From: Bacteroidetes bacterium HGW-Bacteroidetes-4 | GTDB taxonomy: Bacteria; Bacteroidota; Bacteroidia; Bacteroidales; SZUA-534 | Direction: 5' to 3' | Length of the DNA: 64,000 bases | NCBI GenBank assembly: GCA_002840905.1 | Contig: PHDD01000003.1 | Coordinates: 12,376 to 76,375 of the forward strand | Shown here: in pieces, positions 33,866 through 44,098 of the stretch | Layout of the letters: each line of letters begins with the position of its first letter | Position numbering within the stretch: the first letter of the stretch is position 1 | Position numbers and translations under genes: made by a program | Notes under the pieces: model-generated | Told to the model about the DNA's origin: nothing | The model's input: the letters and a program-made list of their open reading frames with translations, nothing else | The model's database searches: none

Positions 33866-36289
33866 TTAGTTAAGTGCTATGTTCACATTTACAGTTGTTT
33901 GTGGATTTAACCTAATCCAGGTGTTTGTTTTTAGTTGGTCGGTTTTTAAAACTTTACCGTTAACAAAAACCGCTTTGCTGTTGTTGGGTAGCTTAAGTTT
34001 TAATTCTTGTTCAATTGGGGAGTATAAGCTAAGTTTAATTTCATTTTTTCCCCATTGAAGCTTTTCTACTGTGAGTTGATTTCGGGCTTTTATACCACTA
34101 ATAGAACCCTTTTCCCAGGAAGCGGGCTTGGCTGGTAACACCCATAAAAAGGTTGGTTCGGAATACAGTAGCATGCGGATAATAACTGTTTGAAACCCCC
34201 CGCTTAAATCCATATTAAATAATCCGTTTGGATCGTGATACGTGGCTAATGAATTGCTCCAGTATTGTGCCGAAAGCCATTGGATAATTTCTTCGGTTAA
34301 GGCAGCATCACCCAGGTTGGCTGCAACCCAGGCCATTTGAACCAGTCCGAAAACCATGATTCCACCATTTTCATTCCGCCGTACGTTCATGCGTTCTTCA
34401 ATAACTTTTTTTACACCGTTCAATAATTCCGGGTTTGCTGCAATTTCGGGGTCTATTAGGTCGAACATGCCGTAAAGATGGGAAAGGTGACGGTGTTTGT
34501 GGTTTTCCTGATATCCCGGCCACAGCCATTCGCGCAGCGTTCCCGTGGAATCAAGTTCATAATCGGGCAATTGGCTAAGCATCGTTTCCCATTTTTTTAG
34601 TTGGTTTTTATCTTCTTTAATAATTTTCCCGGCAGTAAGCAGGTTACGAAATAATTCTTTGGCCAGCATTATATCCATGGTGGCATTAAGGGTAGCCTGT
34701 GAGGGGTTGTTAGCCGGATTGTTTTCAGGCGAATAGGAAGGATTAAACAATAGTTTACCATCAATACCCGGGGTTAAAAAGTCTTCGTAAAAAAGAGCCG
34801 CTTCTTTCATGAATGGATAGGCCCGTTCCATTAAAAAAACCTTATCGTTGGTATAGCGCCAATAATCGTAATAAAAATGGGAGGCCCAGGCAGCACCACC
34901 ATTCCAGAACGAGAGGCACCATATGGGATCAAAGTGAACGTTCCAACCATGCGAACTGCTGTGCGAAGGAACCTGAATACCCCGGCAGCCATATAGCTTT
35001 TGCGCATTGTCGCGATAGTAGGGAAGTCGCGCATCGTGATAATCGAAGAACGGTTTCATAAGTTCAGGCAGGTTACTGCTTAAGAACGACGAAACAGCTA
35101 CCGGCAAATTTCCATCATGAGTATAGTCGGACGACCAGGGAGGCTGCATGGAACTGCCCCAAATGCCTTGCAGGTTGGGTGGATTTTTTCCGGTAGCACA
35201 TAAAATATGGTATCGGGCGGCATAAAACTGTTTTTCAACAAAGGCCGGACTGAAACGGTTTTTTGCTTCCTGCATCATAACCTCCGAATCCAGATTTTTA
35301 TCTTCATTGCTTCCGTTCAAGTTAAGGCTTACCCGATTAAACAGTTCGCTATGTACTTTTTTATGTGCTGAAAGCAAGAGGGTATAATCAGGCTCAATTT
35401 GGGCGAACTGCTTTATTATGGTTTCTGTAGGCACCGGTTCCCCGGTTTTATAGCTTTCGATTTTTAGCAGAAAAATTACTTCTCGTGTTTCGATAACTTT
35501 TATTTGGTTGTTTTCCGAAAAGATTTGACCATCAGGGGAGATTAGTTTTCCTACACCCGCATAACCGGCAATATTTCCTTTCCACTGATGTACAAAGTCA
35601 CTTTGGTATATTAGATAATGGTTTTCGCTTTTTATTTGGGTGTTTTTAATATTAGCGTTGATGTAATCCCATTGATTCCAGGTAACCGGTCTGCGATCGA
35701 ATACGAATTCAGCATTGAATGGATGGCTGGCCGAAATGCGGATTACCATTACAGAGTCGGCCCGGCTGATGAACTGCTGGCGTAAAAAGGCATTACCCTC
35801 TTGTTCCCAATGAACCGTTGCCTCGCCGGTCTCAAAATTAACGCTTCGTTGGTAGTTTATAATGTTGGCCGGAGTGGTGTTGATTTTCAAGTCGAAAGCT
35901 GGAATGTACGGGTCGCTCCATAATTGACCGCCATAGCCTTCAATCAAGCTTTGTTCAACCGGAATTTTTGCTGCTTTTTCGCCCAGGCCGTCCAGAATTA
36001 ATTGACGGATTTCGGGTAAACGGCTGTATTGGTCGATGGGAGGCTTTGGAAAGCCAGTAGGCAGATACAAATCGGCATGATTCAGAATGATGGTTTCGTT
36101 ATGCGGATGCCCGAATACCATAGCTCCCATGGTTCCGTTGCCTAAAAGCATTGCCTGGTCGGCATTGGGAGCTGGTAGCCAACTGGTATATCCCTTTGAA
36201 CCGGGATTTGATGTTGGAGTTTGTCCAAAAACAGCGCATGGAATTAATACCAGAAGCAAAACAAAGTGAGCATTTTTTGTGATTCGCAT
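33866..36289 (-). CDS. GH95-like glycoside hydrolase
   Basis: An 807-residue secreted protein (signal peptide to about residue 22, VFGQTP). It has the GH95 N-terminal domain (WLPAPNADQAMLLGNGTMGAMVFG) and an alpha/alpha-barrel with NLQGIWGSSMQPPWSSDYT. The family normally hydrolyses alpha-1,2-L-fucosides or alpha-L-galactosides. Two expected active-site places differ: the Asn-x-Asn pair after the YT motif reads Asp-Gly-Asn (THDGNL), and the acid-bearing WEHY segment reads YDYW. The substrate may therefore differ from fucosyl-xyloglucan. It lies between GH2 and GH97 in the minus-strand series. The family is likely; the activity is uncertain. Confidence 0.75.
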   Translation of the reverse strand: MRITKNAHFVLLLVLIPCAVFGQTPTSNPGSKGYTSWLPAPNADQAMLLGNGTMGAMVFGHPHNETIILNHADLYLPTGFPKPPIDQYSRLPEIRQLILDGLGEKAAKIPVEQSLIEGYGGQLWSDPYIPAFDLKINTTPANIINYQRSVNFETGEATVHWEQEGNAFLRQQFISRADSVMVIRISASHPFNAEFVFDRRPVTWNQWDYINANIKNTQIKSENHYLIYQSDFVHQWKGNIAGYAGVGKLISPDGQIFSENNQIKVIETREVIFLLKIESYKTGEPVPTETIIKQFAQIEPDYTLLLSAHKKVHSELFNRVSLNLNGSNEDKNLDSEVMMQEAKNRFSPAFVEKQFYAARYHILCATGKNPPNLQGIWGSSMQPPWSSDYTHDGNLPVAVSSFLSSNLPELMKPFFDYHDARLPYYRDNAQKLYGCRGIQVPSHSSSHGWNVHFDPIWCLSFWNGGAAWASHFYYDYWRYTNDKVFLMERAYPFMKEAALFYEDFLTPGIDGKLLFNPSYSPENNPANNPSQATLNATMDIMLAKELFRNLLTAGKIIKEDKNQLKKWETMLSQLPDYELDSTGTLREWLWPGYQENHKHRHLSHLYGMFDLIDPEIAANPELLNGVKKVIEERMNVRRNENGGIMVFGLVQMAWVAANLGDAALTEEIIQWLSAQYWSNSLATYHDPNGLFNMDLSGGFQTVIIRMLLYSEPTFLWVLPAKPASWEKGSISGIKARNQLTVEKLQWGKNEIKLSLYSPIEQELKLKLPNNSKAVFVNGKVLKTDQLKTNTWIRLNPQTTVNVNIALN

Positions 36290-36416
36290 TTTTTTAATTC
36301 CGTTAATTTTAGTTGTTGTTTGAATTAGTAAGCCGGAACGCAGCCATTGGGGTTCATCCCAATGGCTGTTTCCATGATTACTTCAACACACTACTAAATT
36401 TGAATTATGAAAAAAT

Positions 36417-38831
36417 CTACTTTTTGGTTATTATTTCAATGGCTTCGGAACTTAAGCCTTCTGATGTGGCCTGGACTATAGTATTGCTGTTTTCCAGCTT
36501 GCTTTTTACAATTAGCAGGCATTTGCCATTAAAAGCTTTTCTGTAATTGGCTTTAAATGGTTCGTGACTGATTTGGTTTCCATTGTCCACACCCGCTATT
36601 TCAAGTGATTCAGGCACATTAAAATGAATCAGATTGTCGGCGTAGGGAACCGGGTTATTATCCTTATCCAAAACGTTTACGGTAATAAAAGACAAATCTT
36701 CGCCATTGGCAGCAAGCGTGTTTCTGTCGGCAATTAGTTGAATTTTTGCGGGTTTTCCAGCAGTGTGAATTACCACTTCTTTGGTGGTTCCATCGGCCTT
36801 TTTACCAATAGCCTTTAAGGTTCCCGGTTGGTATGTTACCCTCCATTGCAAATGTAAATCGTCGCCTTGTTTGCTTTTAGCCCCTTGCGATTGATCGTTG
36901 ACAAACAATTCGACTTCATCGTAGTTGGTGTAGGCCCAAACATCAACCATTTTTCCCGGGGTCCAGTTCCAATGCGGAAAAAGGTGCAACACATCTTTGT
37001 TAGTCCATTCGCTTTGATACATATAAAAAGCATCCTTAGGGAACCCGGCCAAATCAACAATTCCAAAATACGAACTGCGCGACGGCCATCCGTAAGGTGT
37101 GGGTTCACCCAGATAGTCGAATCCTGTCCAGATGTACATTCCCGACAGGTAATCGTGTTTTTTGATTATTTTCCAGGTTTCTTCGTGGGTTGAGCCCCAG
37201 GGAGCACTGCAATTATCGTAGGCCGAGCAGGTGTTATTCGGATTCCCTTCGTTAAATGGTTTGTCCCAGCGCTCGGGCCATCGGCGAATACTGTCGCTGG
37301 GCATGTCGTAAAATCCGCGGGTATGCAGCGACGAAGTTGTTTCGGTAGCTATAAATTTTTGTCCGGGAAACTTTGTTTGAAATGCTTCAAAGGTTTCCTG
37401 ATGATAATTAAAGCCTACTAAATCGAGAGCACCAGATTTGTAAATATTATTATTTGGTTCGGGGTCGTTTAATGCCGAGGTGATGGGCCGGGTGGCATCA
37501 ATAGTCCTGACAATCGATGCCAGTTTTTTCGCCAGGGTAATTCCTGTGGTGTCCCATTGCTCAATTATTTCGTTACCAATACTCCAGATGAAAATGCTGG
37601 GGTGATTGCGGTCGCGTAAAATATGATCACTCAGATCTTTTTCGTGCCATTGGCCCCAGTAAATAGAATAGTCGTAGGCTGTTTTTTTTAACGCCCAGAT
37701 ATCAAAGGTTTCGTCCATAACAATAAACCCCATTTTATCGCAAAGATCAAGGAGTTCGGGAGCTGGCGGGTTGTGCGACGTGCGAATTCCATTCACACCC
37801 ATTTCTTTCATTATTTCAAGTTGCCGTTCCAGTGCCCTGTAATTAACGGCGGTACCCAAAGAACCCAAATCGTGATGGTTACAAACCCCCAGAATTTTTA
37901 GTGGTTTGCCGTTGAGGCTGAATCCGGTTTCGGCATCGAAATTAAAATATCGAATGCCAAAAGGTGTTTCGTAGCGGTCGCTCAATATGCCATTAATTCG
38001 CACTTCGCTAATGGCGGTATATAGCTCTGGTTGCTCAATATCCCACAAAACAGGGTTGTTTATGCTGAGCTGTTGCTGAATTTTTTCAGTACCTAAGCCA
38101 CTAACCTTTAATTGATGTTTAACAGAGCCTACTTTTTTTTGCTGAGGATTTAAAAAAGTGGTTGTCAGCTCAACCGTTTGCTCCATCGCGGTAGTGTTTT
38201 TAACCTCGGTTTCAATACTTATCCGTGCAACTTTTTCCGAAACCTCGGGGGTGGTAATGTAAGTGCCCCACAAATTGACATGTACCGGTTGGGTTTTGGT
38301 TAGCCAAACGTTTCGATAAATTCCCGATCCACTGTACCAGCGGGAATTGGGTTGTTTTGAATTGTCGACTTTTACGGCAATTACATTGGCGCTACCGTCG
38401 AAAAACACCCAGGGAGTAATATCGTATTCAAACGTAATGTACCCAAAAGGTCTTTTTCCGGCAAGGGTTCCATTAACGTAAACCTCGCTATTCATATATA
38501 CCCCGTCAAATTTCAGGTATATGCGTTTGTTGCTGTCGGCTGGCGCCAGGTTAAATTTCTTTCGATACCATCCAAGGCCTCCGGGAAGAGCTCCACCGCC
38601 CACATCAGCAGGATGTTTTTCTGAAAATTCTCCTTCAATGCTCCAATCGTGGGGCAGGTTTAGCATACGCCAGGCTGAATCGTCGAATTCGGTTGTAGCT
38701 GCAAGGCTATCATCTGCTAAGGCAAATCGCCAGTTCTGGTTGAATTTCTCAATACTCCGCGGGTTTTCTGCTTGACGGGAACAAGCAAAACCCAGCATCA
38801 GTAATCCGATAAATAAAAGAGGGTGTTTCAT
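36417..38831 (-). CDS. GH2 beta-galactosidase-like lipoprotein
   Basis: A GH2 enzyme of about 804 residues with lipobox LGFACSRQ. Order: sugar-binding beta-sandwich (NWRFALADDSL, LPHDWSIEGEF), Ig-like domain, and TIM barrel with acid/base Glu421 (WSIGNEI) and nucleophile Glu497 (FIATETTSS). A DUF4982-like domain (WNWTPGKMVDVWAYTNYDEVELFVN) and a further C-terminal beta domain follow. The ATG at 38831 gives a normal signal peptide; another ATG at 38864 would add 11 residues and nearly abut the upstream stop. In a xyloglucan locus it would remove beta-galactose from side chains; beta-glucuronidase or other GH2 activities cannot be excluded. Confidence 0.87.
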   Translation of the reverse strand: MKHPLLFIGLLMLGFACSRQAENPRSIEKFNQNWRFALADDSLAATTEFDDSAWRMLNLPHDWSIEGEFSEKHPADVGGGALPGGLGWYRKKFNLAPADSNKRIYLKFDGVYMNSEVYVNGTLAGKRPFGYITFEYDITPWVFFDGSANVIAVKVDNSKQPNSRWYSGSGIYRNVWLTKTQPVHVNLWGTYITTPEVSEKVARISIETEVKNTTAMEQTVELTTTFLNPQQKKVGSVKHQLKVSGLGTEKIQQQLSINNPVLWDIEQPELYTAISEVRINGILSDRYETPFGIRYFNFDAETGFSLNGKPLKILGVCNHHDLGSLGTAVNYRALERQLEIMKEMGVNGIRTSHNPPAPELLDLCDKMGFIVMDETFDIWALKKTAYDYSIYWGQWHEKDLSDHILRDRNHPSIFIWSIGNEIIEQWDTTGITLAKKLASIVRTIDATRPITSALNDPEPNNNIYKSGALDLVGFNYHQETFEAFQTKFPGQKFIATETTSSLHTRGFYDMPSDSIRRWPERWDKPFNEGNPNNTCSAYDNCSAPWGSTHEETWKIIKKHDYLSGMYIWTGFDYLGEPTPYGWPSRSSYFGIVDLAGFPKDAFYMYQSEWTNKDVLHLFPHWNWTPGKMVDVWAYTNYDEVELFVNDQSQGAKSKQGDDLHLQWRVTYQPGTLKAIGKKADGTTKEVVIHTAGKPAKIQLIADRNTLAANGEDLSFITVNVLDKDNNPVPYADNLIHFNVPESLEIAGVDNGNQISHEPFKANYRKAFNGKCLLIVKSKLENSNTIVQATSEGLSSEAIEIITKK

Positions 38832-38867
38832 TCGTATAGGTTTTTGTTCTTTAAAATGCTTCATGTA

Positions 38868-40595
38868 TTATTGTGCTCCTTCTATCAGAGCATCTAATGC
38901 CTGTTGATCGAATACTGAAAGGGCACTTCGGTTGAACAAGGCGCAACCATTATTATCCCTGCCTCCATTATCCCAGTAAAAGGGAAGTAAGCCATGAGCC
39001 TTGGCCTGTTGCGTAACGTATTTGAAAAAATAAGCACGCGAGGCCAGGTGATTGGTAAGGGCATCGCCGGTTAAAGCCGAACGTCGCAAAACACTAAATT
39101 CGCCAAGGACTACCGGAATACCTTTATCAACAAACTTTGATTTCATTAAACCAAAATTGGTTAATACGGTAGTTTCTTCACCATAGGTAGCATTCCTGCC
39201 GGGATCAGAATCTGAGTGAAAGCCTTCGCCCCAGTAATAAAACATATTTCCCCAGGAGGCATCTTCGGTCATTCCGCAAAAATTCCATGGTGTGTAATAA
39301 TGAACCTCAACCATCATGCGGTTGGGTGTATTATCAACAGGCATCAGCATAAGCTGATTGGTTTTTTCAATGTCGGTTGAGGGTCCCTGAATGATGAGTG
39401 TCCGATAGGTGTTTTTTCCGCCGGTTGAACGAACGGCATCAATAAAGGTTTGGCTATACGAGTTTAGTACACTCATTTCTGTTGCATTAGCTACGTTGGG
39501 TTCGTTGGCTCCTGCAAATAAAAGATGTTCATCGAAATTGCGCAGGTAAGTTGCTATTTGTTCCCAAAAAGCCTTTTGTTTGGCATTATTTTCTTCCTGC
39601 TTGGCAAGGGTACAATTGTTCTCGAGCCAGCCCCCGTCCCAGTGAATGTTCAATATTACGTACATGTCGTTATTGATGGCATATTGAATAACCTCTTTTA
39701 CCCGGGCAAGCCACGTGGGGTTTATTTTAGCAGTGGCAGAATTCGAAAGGTGACTGTTCCATGCAGCAGGTATGCGAATGGCATTAAAACCGCTTTGTTT
39801 AACCAAATCGATTAAGGCTTGTGTGGTAGCCGGATTTCCCCAGGTTGTTTCACCTCCGGGAGCCTCAAGTGAATTTCCCAGATTCCACCCCAGATTAATC
39901 ATTGATGCCAGCTGGGTAGCGGTACTGGTCATACCGGTGTTGTCAGGCTCCTGAGGCGAGGTATTGTAGTTGGGATAAATTTCTCCGTTTTGAGTAACCT
40001 CTATTTCAACAGCCGGTGCATATTCGGCACTCAGGGTAATTATTGCTTCACGTTTTTCGATGCCTTCGTTTGGGCTTGCACTAACAGTTATATAGGATTC
40101 GTTTTCTGTTCCCGTAGTTTTGTCGAACGAAATCCAATCGGCGCTACTACTTACATTCCATTCTGGTGCCGTGGTATTCAGGCGAAAAGCGACCTCATTT
40201 CCGCTTCTTTTAAAGGTAATGCTGTTCAGGCTCGAACTTAAGGTATATAAGAATTCCGATTCAGCCTGACTTACAACCACATAAACCGGTTTGGCATTGC
40301 CAGCTGTAATGGTAAGGGTGTCGGTTCGTGGTGCAGCGGTCAGTGTATTTACCAAAACGGTAATCATTGCGGTTTTAAGTTCGCCCGAGGAGGCCGATAA
40401 TTTAATCCAGTCGCTCCCGGGATTGTCTATTTGCCACATTCTGGCATCGGTAGTAATTACAAAAGTTGCGTTGCCGCCTTCTTCAGGAATTGAAATTTCA
40501 GTAAGATCAACCGAAAGCACATTAACGTCGCTTTTGTCGCAGGCCTGAAGCGTAATAAACAGCATCAGTGTAGAAAGTAAAAACAGATTTTTCAT
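38868..40595 (-). CDS. GH5 endo-glucanase (probable endo-xyloglucanase) with two BACON domains
   Basis: A 575-residue lipoprotein (lipobox LFITLQAC, so likely surface-anchored). Two BACON domains (about 28-112 and 118-205) extend the enzyme from the membrane. The GH5 barrel starts MINLGWNLGNSLEAPGGETTWGN, with acid/base Glu365 (FAGANEPN) and nucleophile Glu499 (VLGEFSVLRR). The layout matches GH5 subfamily 4 surface xyloglucanases of Bacteroidota, which cut the glucan backbone before import. It follows the N-terminal-PA14 GH31 gene by 72 bases and is the strongest pointer to a beta-glucan substrate for the whole locus. Confidence 0.88.
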   Translation of the reverse strand: MKNLFLLSTLMLFITLQACDKSDVNVLSVDLTEISIPEEGGNATFVITTDARMWQIDNPGSDWIKLSASSGELKTAMITVLVNTLTAAPRTDTLTITAGNAKPVYVVVSQAESEFLYTLSSSLNSITFKRSGNEVAFRLNTTAPEWNVSSSADWISFDKTTGTENESYITVSASPNEGIEKREAIITLSAEYAPAVEIEVTQNGEIYPNYNTSPQEPDNTGMTSTATQLASMINLGWNLGNSLEAPGGETTWGNPATTQALIDLVKQSGFNAIRIPAAWNSHLSNSATAKINPTWLARVKEVIQYAINNDMYVILNIHWDGGWLENNCTLAKQEENNAKQKAFWEQIATYLRNFDEHLLFAGANEPNVANATEMSVLNSYSQTFIDAVRSTGGKNTYRTLIIQGPSTDIEKTNQLMLMPVDNTPNRMMVEVHYYTPWNFCGMTEDASWGNMFYYWGEGFHSDSDPGRNATYGEETTVLTNFGLMKSKFVDKGIPVVLGEFSVLRRSALTGDALTNHLASRAYFFKYVTQQAKAHGLLPFYWDNGGRDNNGCALFNRSALSVFDQQALDALIEGAQ

Positions 40596-40667
40596 ATTTT
40601 AGCGATTAATGTTTTTATGTATATCGCAACCGTTATTTGTTTTTATATTGAAACAACCCAGTTAAAA

Positions 40668-43550
40668 TTACAATTTTATACTTAATGGTTTGCCTTTGTA
40701 AGAAATTGTTTTATCGGGTTTGGTCGAAGGATTGAGTATTCCGGGTTTGGTTTTGTTGATATAAACAACATTAAAGTTCCGTTCTTCGTCCATTCCGCGA
40801 TAAGCACCTTCGCGTTCTCCAAGCACCAGCGTTTTTGATTCCTCGTAATAGTTCAGGGTAATTTTTGAATAAGCCCCCGATTCGTAGTTGTAATTTAATC
40901 CTTCGTCTTCGTACAATACAAATTCCGCATCGGCTCCTCCGTAAACATAAAGGGTAATGGCTTCGCCGGGTTTTTCGCCCACATATTGAATTTCGGGTCC
41001 AACGGGTATAATGGAACCGGCACGTACAAACAGCGGTATTTGTTCGTACGGAGCGTCAACATTGGTTGTTTGAGCGCTGCGGATAAATGTGCCATTATAT
41101 ATATTGTACCAACCTGCTGATTCGGGGAAATAAACCTGCCGGCTGCGGGCTTTGTATTGGTAAACCGGGCAAACCATCAGGCTGGGCCCAAATAGGTATT
41201 GGTCGCTAATGGTTAGGGCTTTTGGATCGTTTCCAAAATCCATGACCAAAGCACGCATCAGGGTATAGTCGTCAAAATATACTTTTCCGGCAAGGGAATA
41301 TATATAAGGCATTAACCGATAGCGAAGTTTGTTGTAATAAACAATCGATTGGTAAGCCAGATGATCTTCAGGGGCGATGTGATAAACCTCGCGAAACGGA
41401 AATTGTCCGTGGGCTCGAAACAAGGGGGCAAAGGCTCCGAATTGGTACCAGCGGGTATTCAGTTCGCGCCACTCGTTCAAATCCTGGCTGCCTTCCTGGG
41501 CTTGTTCGTAGCGTTTTTCGACACAGAATCCTCCAATATCCATAGTCCAGTACGGAATTCCCGAAAGGGCAAAGTTTAATCCGGCACTTATTTGTGCTTT
41601 CATATCTTCCCACCGGGTACCAATATCACCACTCCAGGTTGCGGTACTGTATCGCTGCAAACCGGCAAAACCGGAGCGGGTTAATAAGAACACGCGTTTG
41701 TTGGGATCCACGCTGCGTTGTCCGTTAAAAATTCCCTGTGCATTTAGCAGTGCATAAGTATTCAGGAATTCGGTTGATGAACCCATAGCGGTGGGGCCGC
41801 TAAGTTTTTTACGGTAATCAAGACTGGCGTTTGAAAGAATATCGGGTTCTGAGGCATCCATCCACCAGGCGTCGATTCCCAGGGGATAGAGGTGATCGTT
41901 TAGCTGGTTCCAGAATAGCTTACGAGCTCCCTGACTGTAGGGATCGTAGAAAGAACCAATGTACCCTGGGCTAATCCAGTCGCGAATGCTGTCGTTTATG
42001 GCTTGTTTGTATATCCAGCCCTTTTCGTCGAATTCTTTATAATGTTGCGTGTTAATGTAGAATTTTGGCCAAACCGATATCATGATGTGGGCGTTCATAG
42101 AATGAATGTCATCAATCATTTGTTTTGGATCAGGAAAACGACTGTCTTCAAATTCATGGCTTCCCCATTGGTCAACTTCCCAATACGACCAGTCCATAAC
42201 AATATTATCGATAGGAATTTTACGGCGACGGAACTCTGTAAGTGCAGACACTATTTCATCTTGTGTTTTGTAACGCTCGCGGCTTTGCCAGAATCCGTAA
42301 GCCCATTGGGGCATGATGGGCGCTTTTCCGGTGAGGGTGCGATAACCACTGATAATTTTGTCCATAGTTTCACCATACACAAAATAATAATCGAGTTCCT
42401 GCCCCATTTCGGACCAAAACGACAGTTGCCCCTTTTCTTCTTCAGAAAGCGGACTAAGCGCTTTTAAACCAATGTACGAAATACCGCCATCGGGTTTCCA
42501 TTCCAGGCGGATGGGAACTTTTTTTCCGGCTTCGAGTGCAAACGAGAATTTGTAGGTGTTGGGATTCCATGCGGTTCGCCAGCGCTCAGGAACAACTTCG
42601 GTGTTGTTTAGCGTTAGCGTTGTGTAACCGGCATAATACAATTTGAATTGAAAAGAACCACTTTCTTTGGCTTCAATTTCGCCCTCCCAAACAATTTTGG
42701 AATCGGTAAAGGGAAAATCTTTTGGAAAATTTTTTACCAGTTCTAAGTCTTCGTAATCAATGGCAGCCTCGTTTCGAGCGACTAATAACTGGCCCTTACT
42801 GGTAATGTATTTGGCGGTAAGGCCTCCCGGCTCACCGTTTTTATTGTATAGGTTGAATTGCGACAGCTGTTCATAATCGCGAATATCGCCAAATTTGGTA
42901 AGGGAATAATTATCCCAAAGCAATCCGTATTTTTTGTTCGACACCACAAATGGTACCGAAACCTTGGTGTTGTATTGATAAAGTATTTCATTTTTTCCTT
43001 TGTAGTTCCATTCGTCGCTTTGGTGCTGCCCCAATCCGAAAAAGGCTTCATCGTCTGGCGATTCAAACACCTGGCGGAACGAATATCCGCCGGTTCCGTC
43101 AACCGATATTGGATTGAAGGTTTTTGCCCCGCCATTATGCTCGCGTAAAAGGGCGTTTCCTTCTATATCGGTAAACGAAACCGAACCGGTTTTTTTAACT
43201 ACATACGCATTGATTTTTTGGGTGCTTACCTGAATGGTTTCACCCAGGTCATCTACGTTGAAAGCAACTTTGCGTGATGGTTGTGGTAGTACTACCAGGC
43301 TTTTTCGGTTTGGAAAGCTTGTTTCGGGAGTTGCACTTACTCGGATAATCTGGTCTGAAACCACTTCTAATTTTACCTGTTTTGCACCATTAGCCAGCGA
43401 TTCGGCAAGGGGAACAACAATGCTGTTGCCCACTTTTTTGTAAGGCTGTTTGCCGCACGAAGCCAAAAGGAGTGTTGCCGCCAGCAATCCAAAAATAAGC
43501 TTGTTATTTGCAAAAATATTAAATCGTTTTATGGCTTGGTATTGAATCAT
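40668..43550 (-). CDS. GH31 alpha-xylosidase with N-terminal PA14 insertion
   Basis: A 960-residue lipoprotein (lipobox LLLASCGKQ). A PA14 module (about 250-370, from GGLTAKYITSK to YIGLKALSP) interrupts the N-terminal GH31 beta-sandwich. The barrel carries nucleophile Asp565 (WWMDASEPD) and acid/base Asp642 (WSGDIGTRW). A PA14 domain at this position is known from xyloglucan-active GH31 alpha-xylosidases, where it helps bind longer oligosaccharides. This makes alpha-xylosidase the best call. It is the first gene of the minus-strand series and has a promoter element about 70 bases upstream. Confidence 0.9.
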   Translation of the reverse strand: MIQYQAIKRFNIFANNKLIFGLLAATLLLASCGKQPYKKVGNSIVVPLAESLANGAKQVKLEVVSDQIIRVSATPETSFPNRKSLVVLPQPSRKVAFNVDDLGETIQVSTQKINAYVVKKTGSVSFTDIEGNALLREHNGGAKTFNPISVDGTGGYSFRQVFESPDDEAFFGLGQHQSDEWNYKGKNEILYQYNTKVSVPFVVSNKKYGLLWDNYSLTKFGDIRDYEQLSQFNLYNKNGEPGGLTAKYITSKGQLLVARNEAAIDYEDLELVKNFPKDFPFTDSKIVWEGEIEAKESGSFQFKLYYAGYTTLTLNNTEVVPERWRTAWNPNTYKFSFALEAGKKVPIRLEWKPDGGISYIGLKALSPLSEEEKGQLSFWSEMGQELDYYFVYGETMDKIISGYRTLTGKAPIMPQWAYGFWQSRERYKTQDEIVSALTEFRRRKIPIDNIVMDWSYWEVDQWGSHEFEDSRFPDPKQMIDDIHSMNAHIMISVWPKFYINTQHYKEFDEKGWIYKQAINDSIRDWISPGYIGSFYDPYSQGARKLFWNQLNDHLYPLGIDAWWMDASEPDILSNASLDYRKKLSGPTAMGSSTEFLNTYALLNAQGIFNGQRSVDPNKRVFLLTRSGFAGLQRYSTATWSGDIGTRWEDMKAQISAGLNFALSGIPYWTMDIGGFCVEKRYEQAQEGSQDLNEWRELNTRWYQFGAFAPLFRAHGQFPFREVYHIAPEDHLAYQSIVYYNKLRYRLMPYIYSLAGKVYFDDYTLMRALVMDFGNDPKALTISDQYLFGPSLMVCPVYQYKARSRQVYFPESAGWYNIYNGTFIRSAQTTNVDAPYEQIPLFVRAGSIIPVGPEIQYVGEKPGEAITLYVYGGADAEFVLYEDEGLNYNYESGAYSKITLNYYEESKTLVLGEREGAYRGMDEERNFNVVYINKTKPGILNPSTKPDKTISYKGKPLSIKL

Positions 43551-43620
43551 AGCAAAGGGATTTATAATGTGTTTAAAATTTTTATTTATCGAAGTGAACC
43601 TTGAGGTTATACACTACATA

Positions 43621-43628
43621 CAAAAATA
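43621..43628 (-). promoter_or_regulatory. Candidate -7 element for the minus-strand hydrolase operon
   Basis: Read on the minus strand it is TATTTTTG, an exact TAnnTTTG match, 70 bases upstream of the GH31 start. No clear -33 TTTG is seen. Confidence 0.45.
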
Positions 43629-44098
43629 CCTCCCTTGTGGCATTTGATCGTTTATAGAATGTATTGGAAAAGGGGGCAAAAAAATAAATCCTTAGCCGGT
43701 TTTGATAACAGCAGCGGGTTAGAATGTTATTATTAAAACAGGAATACCGGCTAAAGTCCAGGCTCGCAATAGCAGTAAAGCAATATCTCTGATTTTAGGC
43801 ATAGCTAAAGGCAGGAATCAAAATATGCATGGGCTTTGGCTGAATGTTTTTTATAGCTCCTCCAAATAATGGGAGTAATAGGCCCTGTACAATCAATAGC
43901 GTAAAAGCGGAGTTTTTGGTGACTGAAAAACAGGCAAAAAAAAGCGTCATCCATTGCACAGGAACAGCACCCATTATCCTTTTATCACACGAATAACGGC
44001 CAAATGTGTTTTGCGTATGCTTGAGTATTATATACAAAACAAATAATAGAGGGTATTTTTTGATAAACCAAAGCCAGGATAAATTTCACATAAAAACA

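Noticed and set aside
43795-44037. Small minus-strand gene of 80 codons in the susC upstream region
   Set aside because: No recognisable domain, atypical composition, and it lies in the control region of a divergent locus.
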